From assembly GCA_905250125.1 (NCBI GenBank), contig CAJNOL010000508.1:1-64000 (forward strand): 64,000 bases of DNA. Reading direction: 5' to 3'. The notes beneath the pieces are model-generated. The model had not been told where the DNA came from. It worked only from the letters and a program-made list of their open reading frames with translations, and did no database searches. Each line of letters begins with the position of its first letter. The stretch's first letter is position 1. This DNA comes from Rotaria sordida (Eukaryota; Rotifera; Eurotatoria; Philodinida; Philodinidae). The position numbers and the translations under genes are program-made. Shown here piece by piece: positions 12,901 through 26,700 of the stretch.

Positions 12901-15900
12901 TCATAGAATTAAAAGAGAAATTTGAAAAAAAACAAAACATCTAAATAAAAAATATGTGATATTGATAAACAAGATAGTTAGAAAAATAAAGAGAAATCCA
13001 ATCAAGAAAATCATGAAATGAAAAATGAGAATAAAAATGAAAAGTCATGCAAACTAATAAAAGTTTAATAAAAAGCAATTTTGCTTTAGAATAAAATAAT
13101 GTAATAAAAAAGATTACCGTGTTTCGCATATTACATACACATATATATATATATATATAGCTATTGACAGATTAAACAATGGAGCATGTTTCTAGTATAT
13201 TTAAAAGGTTTATTCATTCCTTCTGTCAACGATTATCAAGGACATCAATAAAAAAAAAAGGAAATTGAGCGAAATACATAGATAACTATATGAAGATGAA
13301 AAAAAAACACGTACTTGTTTAATAGTAACGAGATAGAAGTAAAACTGGAAGAGATTAAGTCTAAGAAGATAAAACCTATATTTTTCACTCTAATCACCTT
13401 ACTCCTACTGATTTGTGTGATAAATATGCCGCAAGACATTTGGTATGATTATAAGACGTGATAAAAAATAAAAAGGCATAAGTGCTACTCTCATTCATTT
13501 AATGCTTGTCTTCATTCATTTTATTTTTGTATTAATGAAAAACATTACAATTGAGAATGTATCTGCAGTCACCCCAGAGATAAATTTCTCGTGGTAACAA
13601 AGCAATAGTCTCATTATAAATTATTAAAGTTCGTTTTTTTTTCCTTCAATAAAACAATGAAACTATCTTAATCTATCAAATATTTTCCTTTGCTTTGTTA
13701 GTTTTTATGATTATTTTCTTTTTTTTTTTTTTTGTACTTGTAACTTACATCCTACATTCAATATATGAATATTTTAACATCAATTGTTAAGCCCTTACCT
13801 TATAAACAAAGTTCTAGAAAAGTACATCGAAATTATTTTCTGAAGTATTTTATTAAAAGATGAAGATGAAATATAATAGAATTAAATATATTTAGAAATG
13901 TAGATTGAGTTTTTTCAGCATTGCTTCTCAATTAAATATAATACGTTTATTGAGTTAATAAAATCACTAAGATATATTCTATGTTTCCAAATATATATTT
14001 TTAGGATGCACGAGAAAAATGTTTCTTTATTGAAAGAATACTAGAAAACAAATAATTCTGATTCTGAAAAGAATGAGAATTGAACAACAAAAATATTTTT
14101 TAGTATGAAAGACACGCCCTTTGACATTCTTCCATAAAAAAAAAAGCCATAGAAGAATATGTGATGTTCCTTGAAAAAAAAAAAAAAAGAAAAGGAATCC
14201 GTTCTTTATCATTCTAAATAGAACGGCATAGACAACATTCTCACACTTGACAGAACGATGCAGAATGTGTTTCATACGAACAAAAAATTATTATACATTG
14301 GAAGGAAATATATTACAAGAAAGTGAAACGTGAAAGAAAGGTTTTTTCTAGGTGAAGATTGTGCTACAATCAGTGGAAAATATATTCAATAAAATAAAAT
14401 AAAATAAACAAAGCATTCTTCATAAACAACAACACTTTACGTCATTTCCGGACAAAGAAATCATATCCGTTTTAATAAGACATGTCAACATCATTTTGTT
14501 GTATTATTTATAATTACTAGACTATGATTAACTGAAAAGTTTCGTATTCATATCATGTTTGTCTATAATTTTCTAGAATAAAAATCAAAAATCCATTTTG
14601 TTTTTTGATCAATAGTCAATAGGTACATTACATCATTTCTTTCGCTTAAGTATAATTATCAAAATATTTGAAATCCACTCACGTCGGATAATTTTAATCG
14701 AAAACGAATGAAAAATATATAATACTCGTTATAATAAGTATCACGTCAGCAAGTTTGTAATGTAGCATAGCTCACAAAAGAATAGAAAGACAAATACGCT
14801 TAACTTTGATCGTGGAAAGTAGAATGCATGGAAACCTTCAAGAAATAGAAGAAATTCGAACAGAATCAATTTTATTTAATTTTTCTTCTACATAATAAAT
14901 TAATCTTCTATCCTTACAATGAGCATAGATGAAACCGGTATAGTAAAATAATACAATGTTTGATTAGAGACTAATAACAGATGATTATATAACTTTAGAA
15001 ACTATTTTTTTAGACAAAAAAACCCATTAAATTGAATTTGAATCATACATTCTCATTTGATTTTCTCTCGATATAGATAAAATTAAATATTTATGACAGA
15101 TTTAATATATCTAAACAAGAATTTTGACCTAAGTCCATTTTAGCGTTAATCTATCTCAAATATTTTTTTGACAACTTTAAGTGTACATGTTGGTTGACAA
15201 GGCTATTTGAATATACAACTGAATACAAACTAATATTTGCTGATTTTTGTAGTTAAGAATATCTGCAACATATAAACTGGTTCGTAATTTTAGTTTTATT
15301 AGTTCCAAAATTTATAAAGAAACTAGACAAACCTTTGATAGTAATTAACGGATGAACTATGAACTGAAAAACGATGACTAAAACTCCTGATCAATGAATT
15401 GAGATATGTTTGTTTACAGTAGTAGATCAAAAAAATATAGCAATGCATCCTATAGACATTAGAAGATTGTTTTACGTTCATTAAATATTGTTATGTGTAA
15501 TTAATTTACTAGCATACAAGAAACGATGGTCTATTTCTTATCACGATAAATTAGTGAATACATACCTGATTCTAGATTAAGTCGAAAAAGAAACACTTAG
15601 AAATATGGAAATGATCCTATGAGAGAGGGAAGGAAGCTAAAACAAAATGATGACAATATTTTTGATTACTAACTTTCTCCACTATTCATTTTACATTATT
15701 ATTTCTGAATGAAATATGGATGCTGTTTTAGGCAGATGACAATCTCACTCTCATTTTGTGATATCTCTCACTATCAATTAGTTCAATTAGTTAAGGGTAT
15801 TGTTAACCTAGATAATAACTGAAGTATAGTGTGCAAAGTAAACAATATATATATATATATATTACAATACTAAATTACGAAAGAATATTTTTAATTGCAT

Positions 15901-16139
15901 ATGAAGTTTTTTTTTTTTCTAGAGATACACGCACTCTATTCACTAATTACTTTGATAATACATGAATCTCTTTAATCTTTCAAAACAAAATACTGAATGT
16001 TGATGACAAATTGTGAGGGTGTGTATATAGAATTGAGAAAAAGTTTTTTAATCTCGGTTCAATTAAGGAAGAAAATATATTTTATGAAAAACTAAAACTT
16101 AATTAAATTCAATAGATGATATTTATTAAATGTATATAT

Positions 16140-16373
16140 CTAGTTTAATAAATAGATTGCAATAAGACGAGCAGCTATACCATTCAGGATTATCTTTCGT
16201 ACAGAAGATGGTGCACGTGTCATTGAAGTATGTTGTTCATGATTATATTCACTGGATATTGAAACAATAATTTCATAATTATCATTGCAAAATAAAACTT
16301 TTATTTGATAATCAGATAAAGAATATTTTCTGTATGATGAGCAATCAATAAATGATCTTTCTACCACCAGCAA
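16140..16373 (-). pseudogene. Isolated coding-like exon, possibly a FLYWCH/transposase-type zinc-finger remnant
   Basis: An open frame of 77 codons ends in a stop. An AG that could serve as a splice acceptor (ggtggtag) lies about 15 bases inside its 5' end, just before the AGATCATTT stretch. The codons resemble those of the real genes nearby rather than intergenic A/T runs. It contains YRKYSLSDYQIKVLFC, then a valine/isoleucine strand, then EYNHEQH, then SSVRKIILNGI. Cys, strand and a H-x-H-like pair (here NHEQH) followed by a V-K-x-x-I helix is the layout of FLYWCH zinc fingers and Mutator-like transposase N-termini. That assignment is only a resemblance. No neighbouring exon was found, so it is more likely a decayed fragment than a gene. 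Confidence 0.25.
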
Positions 16374-16756
16374 TTAATTCTATATGTTTAACTGATACAT
16401 TGTGTGTGATAAGATACTATTTAAGATCATATTCTAGTAAGAATTTGTGAACAAACCACCTCCAAACTTGTCTTGATATAATACAACTTTTTAAAGTTGA
16501 ATGCAATTGAACTATTCGAAAATTTTAATGCTTAAATACTTTTATTTGTAGATAAAATAAAAAATACATCTTATGAGTGTATTCCAATAGACTTATGAAA
16601 ATAAAACAACAAAATTACTACAGAATATCAGATGTTTACGTGACACAAGTGTCATCTATTGAATTTAATCAAGTTTTATAGTTTTTCATAAAATATATAT
16701 TCTTTTTTAAGATTCCCCCCCCCCCTCCTCAGAAATAATTTCCCATTTAGAATGGT

Positions 16757-16870
16757 CCTTTTGGGCTGAAATTTTCAGAGATAACTTATCCCGGTGAGAA
16801 ACGTTTCTGGTAAAAATTTCAGCTCGATTGGTCGTACTAGACCAGATTTCCAGCTGATTTATAGGTCATT
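16757..16870 (+). repeat. Dispersed repeat fragment shared with a POLR1A intron
   Basis: The string GCTGAAATTTTCAG followed about 30 bases later by GGTAAAAATTTCAGCTCGAT recurs at about 30,212-30,275 as GCTGAAATTTTCAG and GGTAAAAATTTTCAGCTCGAT, with similar spacing. Base composition around both is higher in GC than the local background (about 16,720-17,700 and 30,100-30,340). This suggests two diverged copies of the same dispersed element. Confidence 0.5.
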
Positions 16871-18540
16871 TTTGGCCTTCGAGAGAGTCGATATAAGTTC
16901 ATCGTCAGATGAGATAGAGAGCTAGGGCTGGTTTCAAATTAAACCTAATGTCAGTACGCAACTTTTGTCCGAACAGAATTTTTATATTCCTTATTGTTCA
17001 TTTTTTATGAGCATTTTAGTAAAAACGTCTTAAAATTAGCATTAAAAATGGTAGTCCAATGATAGTAAAGGCCACTTTTCTCAGTCTAGGAACCAACTAT
17101 AAAAAATCTCTTCGGACAAAAATTTACTGTCATTAAGACCTTTAAAACAAAAAAAAAATAGTAGCTATAGCTCGAGAAATGAGGGAGGAGTTTCAAATTT
17201 TCTGATTGGAAACTATGTTCTGAGAAAAACGCTAAAGAAGTTTTATAAGTGGATTTTTTCATTCAAATCCAGGACAAGTCATGTTACAATGGTATATTCC
17301 ACTGGACAGTCTTAAAGGACGTCATAAATGACGGCAACTAACATCATCTGACATGCTGATTAGTATATTAAAATGTTCTATTCAATGATAATGCCAGTGG
17401 GAACGTAATTTTTATGAAACTGACAACCTTGAAAAGCCATGAAATTTTCTTCAAATACATGGTAGTAGATTTAAAGTTTCATGTGATAAGTCTTTGAAAA
17501 TCTGATTATTTTCCAAAAAACTATATATATTCTGAGAGAGGAAGCTTCGCCACATCTTCCTGTAATAAAGACTCAACTTTGATATTTTCCCGAAAAACTC
17601 GATTTTCTGAGGAGGGCCCCCTTTAATTGAACCAGATTCATTTCTGTCTTCGGGTTCAAAATAGTCAAAAGATTATTTTGAGTCCCAAACGAGCGCTAAT
17701 TAATCCACTTCGGGCTTCAAAAAAATGTTTCTCCTATAGAAGTACCTAAGAAGAGATAATGAAAATCACTACCTGGAAAGAAATTGATGATTAAAAGTAC
17801 TTTTTCTCAAGAAAAAAAAGAACAAGAAAAAAATTACCGTTAATCTATAAACTATTTAGTTTAACATTTATTATTTGAGAAATTATTTGATATGAATTAA
17901 CAAAGAAAAAAACAAATTCTCTTAATAATAGAATGATTTTTGTCACGAGTAATTAATAACCTACTAACACAAATTTGAATTCTATCCATATGTACGAATT
18001 ACCTAAAAAAGATTCTTAAATAGATGGAATATATTGCAAGAAGAGTACGAACCTCTAAGATTGATTTGAACACTCATTTGATTAATGATCGGTTGAACAA
18101 GAAGAGTGCATAGTACATTATCTAATTGTTGGAAACATATAGCTATGTAAAGCATTATTTATATGATTCTGAAAAGAGAAACGATTATTTTTTTTCCGTT
18201 ATATTTATTTTAATGATATTTATCTGAACTACAATATGTTGACAGTTAAAAATAATATGTATAAAATCTACTTTCAATGTGCACATTGATCTGCTATATC
18301 ATATTAAAAACAATCGGATTCGAATGAATTATGCTATGAATTTTTACTCGGACATACTTAAAAAGATACTTCAATCTCTTGGCAGGTCTTCATACTATTA
18401 AAATAAAATCATATGAGATTCATGCGAACACCGGAGAAGTATATCCGAGTTAAAAGAACTTTCATCTTATATAAAATTCATTTCTATATATAGATATATA
18501 TATATATATCGTAATTCAAGAAAAAGAAACTGTTGAAAAT

Positions 18541-19060
18541 AGCTGTAAGATTGCCGAAAATGCAAACTTAAAGCAGAAGTTTTTTTTTCTTTTCTTGATA
18601 TATGATTAGATAGAGCATGACGAACTGACAAAGAATATGTATGTTTTTCATTTTTTAGAATGGTATTTTAGGAGAAAACTTTCTGTTCTTTCAGATGAGA
18701 TGTTTTTTTCTAAAAAAACAGGTCAATTTTCGATAACCGACAAATTTTCAATTTTTTCATTTCCTTTTAATCCTAAAGCTGAATCTGGGAAATTCATTTA
18801 TAAATGAATTTTCTAAATTCAGTTTTAGGATTAAAAGGAAATGAAAAAATTGAAAATTTGTCGGTTATCGAAAATTGACCTGGTTTTTTTTTAGAAAAAG
18901 TAGCTCATCTAAAAGAACTGAAAGTTTTCTCCTAAAATACCATTTCTAAAAAATGAAAAACATACATATTCTTTGTCAGCTCGTCATGTTCTATCTAACC
19001 ATAGATAAAGAAAAGAAAAAAAATTACTTCTGCTTTAAGTTTGCATTTCTGGTACCTTAC
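18541..19060. repeat. Long near-perfect palindrome, about 510 bp
   Basis: The two arms meet at 18,800/18,801 in a perfect AATTCATTTATAAATGAATT centre. Outward they match almost base for base, including GACAAATTTTCAATTTTTTC on the left and its reverse complement on the right, and the far ends GCAAACTTAAAGCAGAAGT and ACTTCTGCTTTAAGTTTGC. Differences are scattered single bases and small length changes in homopolymer runs. No ORF lies inside. The structure fits a recent foldback element or an inverted duplication. Confidence 0.85.
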
Positions 19061-19802
19061 GCATAATTATCATTGAACAAGAAAAGATTTAAAATATTCT
19101 TAGTGTTTTCTTAAATATACTTACACATATGTTACAGGCAAAATTGAATTTGATATAAAAATAAACTTAAACAGATTGCATTTTTATTTAGGTGCAAAAC
19201 TACAAAAATTATTTTCTTTTATTTAAAAATAAATTCTAATTTTCATTTAAGAGAACGTAGCACATTTTTGTTGTTTTCCAGTAGACAGAGCATTCATTTT
19301 TACTGATTCATATTCTAATATATGCATGAATGACTTTTTCTCCGTCAACATAAGAGAATCATGTTCGAAAAATATTTCTATGAACAAGCAAATCAACATA
19401 TTCATTTTTTTTTTGAGTATCACATTCCGAGAGAAGACATTTATTATTCTACCACAGCAAAATACATAAACTAAAAAAGTCCTCGATTGTTTTTCATTGG
19501 AACATAACTCAACAAAACTTAATAATATCATATATTTATACTTTAAATATCATCTATGAGTCAAATCAAACTCGAGCACAAATAAGCATCGATAAAAATA
19601 CTACTCGAATCAATATAAGCTTGAAGCTTCTTTCTGGTTTTTCTTTTTTGGTCGGAGCTTCCTAAGACAAAATAGATTTCAATCAAATACATTGGTAAAC
19701 TCTACAGCATCTTAGATTTAATTACAGTCAAACATAATTTAATATTAATATATATATATAAGATCAGTTCTTTATTTTTATCTCTTTCAATATTCTTTTT
19801 GA

Positions 19803-19860
19803 ATCGTTTAGACCCGTTCCTCTCTCGTCAGAAATCGCGATTTGCATCTAAACGTTCGAT
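19803..19860. repeat. Nested palindromes
   Basis: A perfect 12-base palindrome, AAATCGCGATTT (19,832-19,843), lies inside an outer inverted pair CGTTTAGA / TCTAAACG (19,805-19,812 and 19,848-19,855). The tract is CG-containing in otherwise AT-rich DNA. Its role is unknown. Confidence 0.45.
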
Positions 19861-20740
19861 CTTGACATTTTGATGCAATTGGATCAACCACAAAGTCTGA
19901 TACGATATACTAAATTGATTATGCTTTTTAACGCGTTGTTTTTTATACTGTTTTGTTAAGAAAGAAGCTTGAGTTTATAGATCAAACTTCGTTTGACGTT
20001 TTTCCCAAAGTAGATTTTTCTATTTTTTTTTTGTTCTTGTATCAAAGATTTCTCGGCTGTTATACAAGCTAGAAAGCTCGGTATTGAAACCCTTAAGTTC
20101 TAGCAGTAGGTCTTGGCTGCATATTAAAACTAACTTGAAATCTATGTCATCAGATTTCGAGAAGAAATCGTTGTCATGCGGAGACGTATTTTTTTTTTGG
20201 TCCTTGATATTATAATAGCTCGATATTTTGTGCCAAAATTTCTAAAAGTTTTCATCCACATAGGTTGTTCTGAGAGAAACATAGATTTCTGACAGGCGGG
20301 ATAGGTCTTGAAAATTGTCTAATCCCTATGTTACTTAATTCTAATGCAAATATACAATGAATAAATTCATTTGATATATAGTTCAACAAAAGCATTTTTA
20401 TTTCCGACTAAGAACGATCGAACTATTTATACATATGACGTTAAAGTAGGTATACAATAATGAAAAATCCTTCACAAGAACCAAAAAACGAAAAAGGATT
20501 TTTATATCTTAATGTAATTTTGAATCAATCATCAATGTTTTAGATACTCTCTTATAGGTTCATGTTGTTCAAGACAAATAGAAAAATAGTACAAAAAAGA
20601 AAAACAAAAAGAAAAGACAGAAGACATTCACATAAAGAAAACAAAAGAGAAAAAACCGTAACATACATGCACACAATGCCTATACATATAGAAGAACAAA
20701 GGTATAACATCTTTCATACATAAACAAAAGAATGAAAATA

Positions 20741-23700
20741 TCAATTATAAAGTTCAAATAAACATGAACTAAGTGTAGTCGATGCTTCCGATGATTCAAG
20801 AGCTAAACTTGCAAGATGTTGTTCATATTGACGAAGATTTCTAAATGAAATTTAAAATCATTCATTGATTTCTATTTGTATTTTTTGTTTTATTCTTATT
20901 TAACATACTGTTTTCCAATGGTTGAATGTCGAGCAATATTACGTAAAATAAGTGCAGCTGTAAGTCGAATACTTTTCGTCAATGGACCTTCTTTACCTTT
21001 GACCTATTGAATTTTATTAAATTATTAAATAAAATTTCAAATTAAAATAATAAAAAAAAAAAAAACATACTATTAAATCATCGAAAGAATTCATTTGCAT
21101 ATGACGTCGAACAGCAAGCCATGCAGCATCAGGTGCATAACCAATTGTTCCTGTTGTCGATGAAACATTACTTGCAATAGTCGCCGATGATATTGTACCT
21201 ATATTAGCAGTTGTTGATGAAATAGGATTTGTTGATTTTAGTTTAGCTTGTCTAAAGGCTATTTCAGAACAATGACGTTCCTAAATAAATATTAGAATTG
21301 AATAAATAATTAGTAGATCAATTAATTCATATGAAATATACTTGAATATGACTAATTAAAGCCCATTTTTGTCGTTTTATTCGATCACATCCATTCCATA
21401 AACAAATATAATCAGATGAATGTTTAACATGAGCTGAACATGCATGATGAAAAACAGCTCGTGCTGTAGAAAATGGTCTAATATTAAAAATAAAAAAAGA
21501 GAAAGAAAGATAAATGAATAAATATAATTTGATATTTTATACTTTCGACAATTATCCCATTCACAAATATAATCAGATGAATTTGTTTGAACAGATGGTG
21601 TAATTACATTTGATGTTGAAATTGTTGGTTTAATATCAGATATTTCTTGTTCAATTGTTTCTTCTTTTTTACTTATTGATATATTTGTAATATCTGTTGA
21701 AGATTTTTTTGTTGATGGTCGATTACGTTTTTTTTTTGGTGTTTGTTCTTCAATATGATTAATTATTTTTGTTGGTCGTTTATTTGATGATTGTTCTTCA
21801 ATTTTACGTTTAAATACTGGTGATGGTATTGGATTATAAATAATTGATGTTGATGATAATGGTTCATCAATAGTTAAAGCAATACGATGACATAAATCAT
21901 TTAAACATGAACGAATATCATTATCAAATATATTTGTTTGTGATAATGGAGAAGAACATCGATCAAGTAAATCAGCCATAGTTGAATGAATACTGTTACT
22001 TGTACTATTACTTTCCATACTACTTGTATCATCTTCAATAGAGGATGATGGAATATGTCGAGATGATGGTAATGATGTTGATGCAATAATGACACCAGGT
22101 TTTGTTGGAGTAGAACGTGCACGAGATGGACGTGAACGTTTTGGTGGTGGTGGAGTTATTGATGATTGAGATGGAGATGATGTACCATTAACAACAGCAG
22201 CAATTGTTTCCGAAATAGCTAAAAAAAAATTATTATAAAAATAAAAAATGTTTTTTTTTTATTCTCATGTAAGTGTTAGTTTCAAGCAAAAACATTCTAA
22301 TCTATGATTTTGTGTTAAATATTATTCTTCGATTTATTTTGATCTATATAATCAATCAAGATTTGATTCGATAGTAACTAGCTTCCGTTGAATCCGATCG
22401 AATCGTATACTGGATACTATCAATGAAATTTTCTAATCGGAATTGAATAGTTGCTCCGAAAATACGAAATACTTCTTTCCGAGTGTTTGTATCCAGTGAT
22501 TAATGTACTCTACACATTTCTCAGATGACTAGAGCCATTCGAATCTGAGTAAAATAAAAATAAGACATCAGAAACTATATGGAAGAATTATTAAGATGTT
22601 TAGAGTGAATATGTACGACTTTTGTCGTAATTTATAAAAGAAAAATTTACAATCATGTTTTCGTTTTTTATCAATAATTTGATTCGATTGTACATTTGTA
22701 TTTGTTATCATAATTGGCGTTGTTGTTGATGGTGTTGCAACAGTTAAAAGATTTCCTGTTGAAATAACATTTGCAACAGTCATTGGTTTTGAATATTGTT
22801 GTATAATAAGTTTATTATTATTACTATAATAACTTTTATTGATTTCTGTATTTTCAATAGCATATGTTGGTTGTTGTGATTGTTGTTGTTGTTGTTGAGT
22901 TGTTGAAATAACAACAACAGATTGTGATATATTTGATGTTTGTTGTGTTATTGGTGGTTGATGATAAGATGGTAAAAGTACAGGACCTGATGACATTTCA
23001 ACAATTTTAATTGTTTTTATTGTTTGAGATGAAAAACTTCGTGCTTCAATTGTTAATAAATCAATTAATGTTGTTATTATTGATGCTGATGATTGCACTT
23101 TAAATATAGCATTGCACAATTGTTCACCTAAAAATATATTTATAATATTCAATGAATTCTTTTTTTTTTTTGTTTTTTTACAATAAACAGTCGTAGTGCA
23201 ACATTGAACTATGGTTTTAGGTCTCAAACCATTGAAGTTCGGATTAGAGTGACCGGTTTTTTTGTAGCAAAAAACAACCCATCACTAAATATTTCTAGTA
23301 GAGATTCTTTATCCATTTCAAACTTTAATAAGCAGAAGTGAAAAATAAAAAATAGACCGTGAAATAGAGATTGATAGATATATGCTTTTATTCTTTCGTT
23401 CTGTTTCTTCTCGCTGAAATATTTCATTATGATAAATTAAACGTGACAAAATATATGTTTGTATTCCTTTTTTCCATTTCTCCTTAATAAACGAGAAAAA
23501 TTTCCACATCGATTAGTACAATCATCCACTGCTAATTAGGAGTTGCTTGAATTCGGGATTGAAATATATCAGACCTAATGAATTCTACTCTAAGTTTCAA
23601 AATTATTCAATTGATTCGAATATTGATGGATATTTCGGTAAGTGTCGAAATACTTGTAAAGGTATATGAGATACTATTCAAGTATTCGAATGTGAGCATT

Positions 23701-26700
23701 TCTGAAATACTGCGTATATTTTCCAGTCAACCTAGATCATATATAACTTATGTGATAATTTATTCTTTCAACTTATCTTTACTTAGGGATACAATAGTGA
23801 ATACATGATAAAACTATGATGATCTCGGATTGATTTCGATTTTTTCAATCGAAGCAACTATTTCAAGAAAATAGTTAAATTTTATACAACTAGACTAAAG
23901 ATTTTCGGAATCTACAAATCCAAATCTATATGAAATTTTCGTTCAACAAAGACTTAATTCTCATAATTTAGTCATGTTACATAAAATTCAGCTATTTTCT
24001 AGAAGTAGATCTATTCCGACGAAAAGTCCAAATGAATCTAAGACGATCATAGTTTTATTATATGTTCACTGTTATTTTAGACCAGTGATAACTGTCACTT
24101 TTACATCTCTATATTTACTCTCTTATACAAATATCATTTGAAAATGATGGAATTTGAACATCCAAGTTTAGTATATATATATACATCTATGAATAAAACT
24201 AACCTAATTCTGATAATTGATATAAACATTCTAATGTATGTACTAATACAAGTATATCCGATACATGGATAAGTCTTTGAATAATAATATCCAGACAATC
24301 AATTAAATAAATTCCATTATCATTTCCAGCATGTGATAAATTAGCAATAATTTCAAGTGCACGAATAATTTTTAAACGATCTTGTTGTCCATTATTTTCA
24401 TTACCATTTAACATATTATTTAATAATTGTCGAATAAAATATCCTTCATCATTACTAATTAAACGTAAATGCATATATAATGCTAAATTTGACCATATAT
24501 CATATGCATATTTTTGTAATTCAATTTTTTTTTCACAATATGATATTAATAATAAAAATATATAAGTTATTGATGTTGATGAACGTATTGTATCAAGTAA
24601 ATAAATAGCATTTGTACGATCAAATGAAAGATTACGTATTATCATTAAAATTTGTTCAATACGAAGTTCTTGTTGTTGTTGATTATCATTTGAATTAAGA
24701 TTAAAATTATTATATAAATATTTATGATTATTATTAATATCAATATTTAATAATTGTTTAATAATTTCTGATGAACATGAATCAATCCAAAATTGTTCCA
24801 TATGATAATTTAAATGTTTTGACCAAATATTATCATATAAAATTTTTAAACAATGATCATTATTTGTTGTATCATTCGATAAAAATAATCCAATATGACG
24901 AAAAAGTATATCTAATAAACGTGGACATTTATATAAATGAAATGATATTTGATTATTTGTTGTTGATGATAATAATAATAATGTATTTAATGTAAATGTT
25001 AATTCATTTGGAAAACCACATATTAATGCTAATTCTAATTTTTCATATTCATTTCGACGAACAAAATCACGAAAAAGACCATATTGAGCACGTAATGAAT
25101 CTAGTAAAATGAATAAGATTTTATTTTACAGTAGAATATTTTTGAAAATTTATTTACCCGAAACAGTATGTTGGGCATGATTATATGACTGTGGTACACG
25201 TTGTAATTGAGAAACATTACGTCGTTTTGAATCTTCATCATCATCATCATGTGAATCAATATTTTCACCATTACTTATTTTTTCAAATGCATATAAATAT
25301 CTATTCAAAAAGAAAATGAAATATTTAACAATAGATTATAACAATTTTTTTTTGTCAGACTTTTAACTTTATCTTTTGACTCTTAGTGGATCTCAATATG
25401 TCTAAGAAAGTATATATGAATAAATGTTAAGCCCTGAATTCTTCATAATTTGAAGTAGTACTCCTTTGTAAGAAGTGAAGAGGAACTGTACGAGAAACTC
25501 GAGTTAGATAAACTAAAAGTTGCGGAAAGTTTTCTTCGCCTTTATTGTCTAAGCTTACATATGTAAGAAATATTATTAGGTCGACTTTTATGTGTTATTA
25601 TTGGAGCCTGAAAGTACAATGATCTTACCTTAGAATTGACTAAATAACAATGTTGTTGATGATGATGATGACGAAGTAATGGAATAAGAAATGTAATATG
25701 AGGGAAGGGGAAATTTATTATGATGATGATGATAACACTAATAATAATAATAGAAGATGAATCGGAGATAATACAATACAAACTTCCACTAGATAGGAGA
25801 AAGTTCAACTGAACTATATCAAAATCTGAGAAAATCAACTAACAGAAGAACGAAAGAGAAGATACCAACAAATGAGAGAATAACAAGAAAAAACCAATTG
25901 AACAAAGTTCAATTAAGTTAGCGTCAACATAATGTCATCTGTTGACGCTAACAAATATTTTTATTACAGTGAACAAATCCATAATGTAATTCCTTGTCGA
26001 AATTTAATAAAAAAACAAACGATGGCGTGTTTCTTAAATGCACGTCTCTTGATACATGTTGTGATTTTTTTCTGAATCATACCATCTCTACTCAACTTCT
26101 CAGTGAAGACCTTATTGTTGAACCTATTCTAAATTTAAAACCGTTCAAAAAACTTTTAAATATCTTTTATCCTCAAAAATCAAGAGGCACTAGTGAACTG
26201 AAATTAAAAAAAGAAAGAAGAACGATGCACAAATAAACTATTTTAAAACGATATGTTACATAGATGATGAAGAATTTCATAACTCAATGTGATTAGTTTA
26301 GTTCAAACGATATTACAACAAAAAATGCACAAGAAGATTGAAGGGTAAACAATTTTCATAACTTTTCAATTGTCTATCCTTCAGAAAAAAAAAAGAATCT
26401 TGAATACCCACTACGAAAATCATCATTAACATTTACTTCGATAATGAAAAAGTGTTTTTTTTTTCAATTAAAAAAATTACAACTTAGCGAAATATACTTA
26501 ACATACATAATATTATAAATATTCATTAGGAATCTTACCGAATATAAATATTTTTTAAAGCTTGTGTACCATTAAGACATGATGAATCAATACCAAAATT
26601 ATTTGCAACAGTTGACCATAATTGTCGATCATTTACTTTATCCCAACCACCATGACCAACAACTGTTGTGTATAGTGCTTGTAAATCAACAACTTGTCCA

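Larger units (their letters stand above)
5384..20740. other. 15 kb gene-poor region between the GPCR and ARID2
   Basis: No spliced or unspliced gene could be supported here. The sequence is AT-rich with many homopolymer A/T tracts (for example near 10,549-10,570 and 12,102-12,125) and TA microsatellites (6,949-6,973, about 13,139-13,160, about 15,846-15,861, about 18,490-18,509). The notable items are a possible remnant exon at 16,140-16,373, a GC-richer unique or repeat tract at about 16,720-17,700, the palindrome at 18,541-19,060 and a nested palindrome at 19,803-19,860. It may hold missing 5' exons or regulatory sequence of the GPCR. Confidence 0.55.

Noticed and set aside
19247..19531. 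94-codon minus-strand ORF
   Set aside because: No recognisable domain, no coding-like codon pattern and no splice partners; length is within chance for this region.
25994..26236. 80-codon plus-strand ORF inside an ARID2 intron
   Set aside because: No known motif and no upstream or downstream exon; considered a chance frame.
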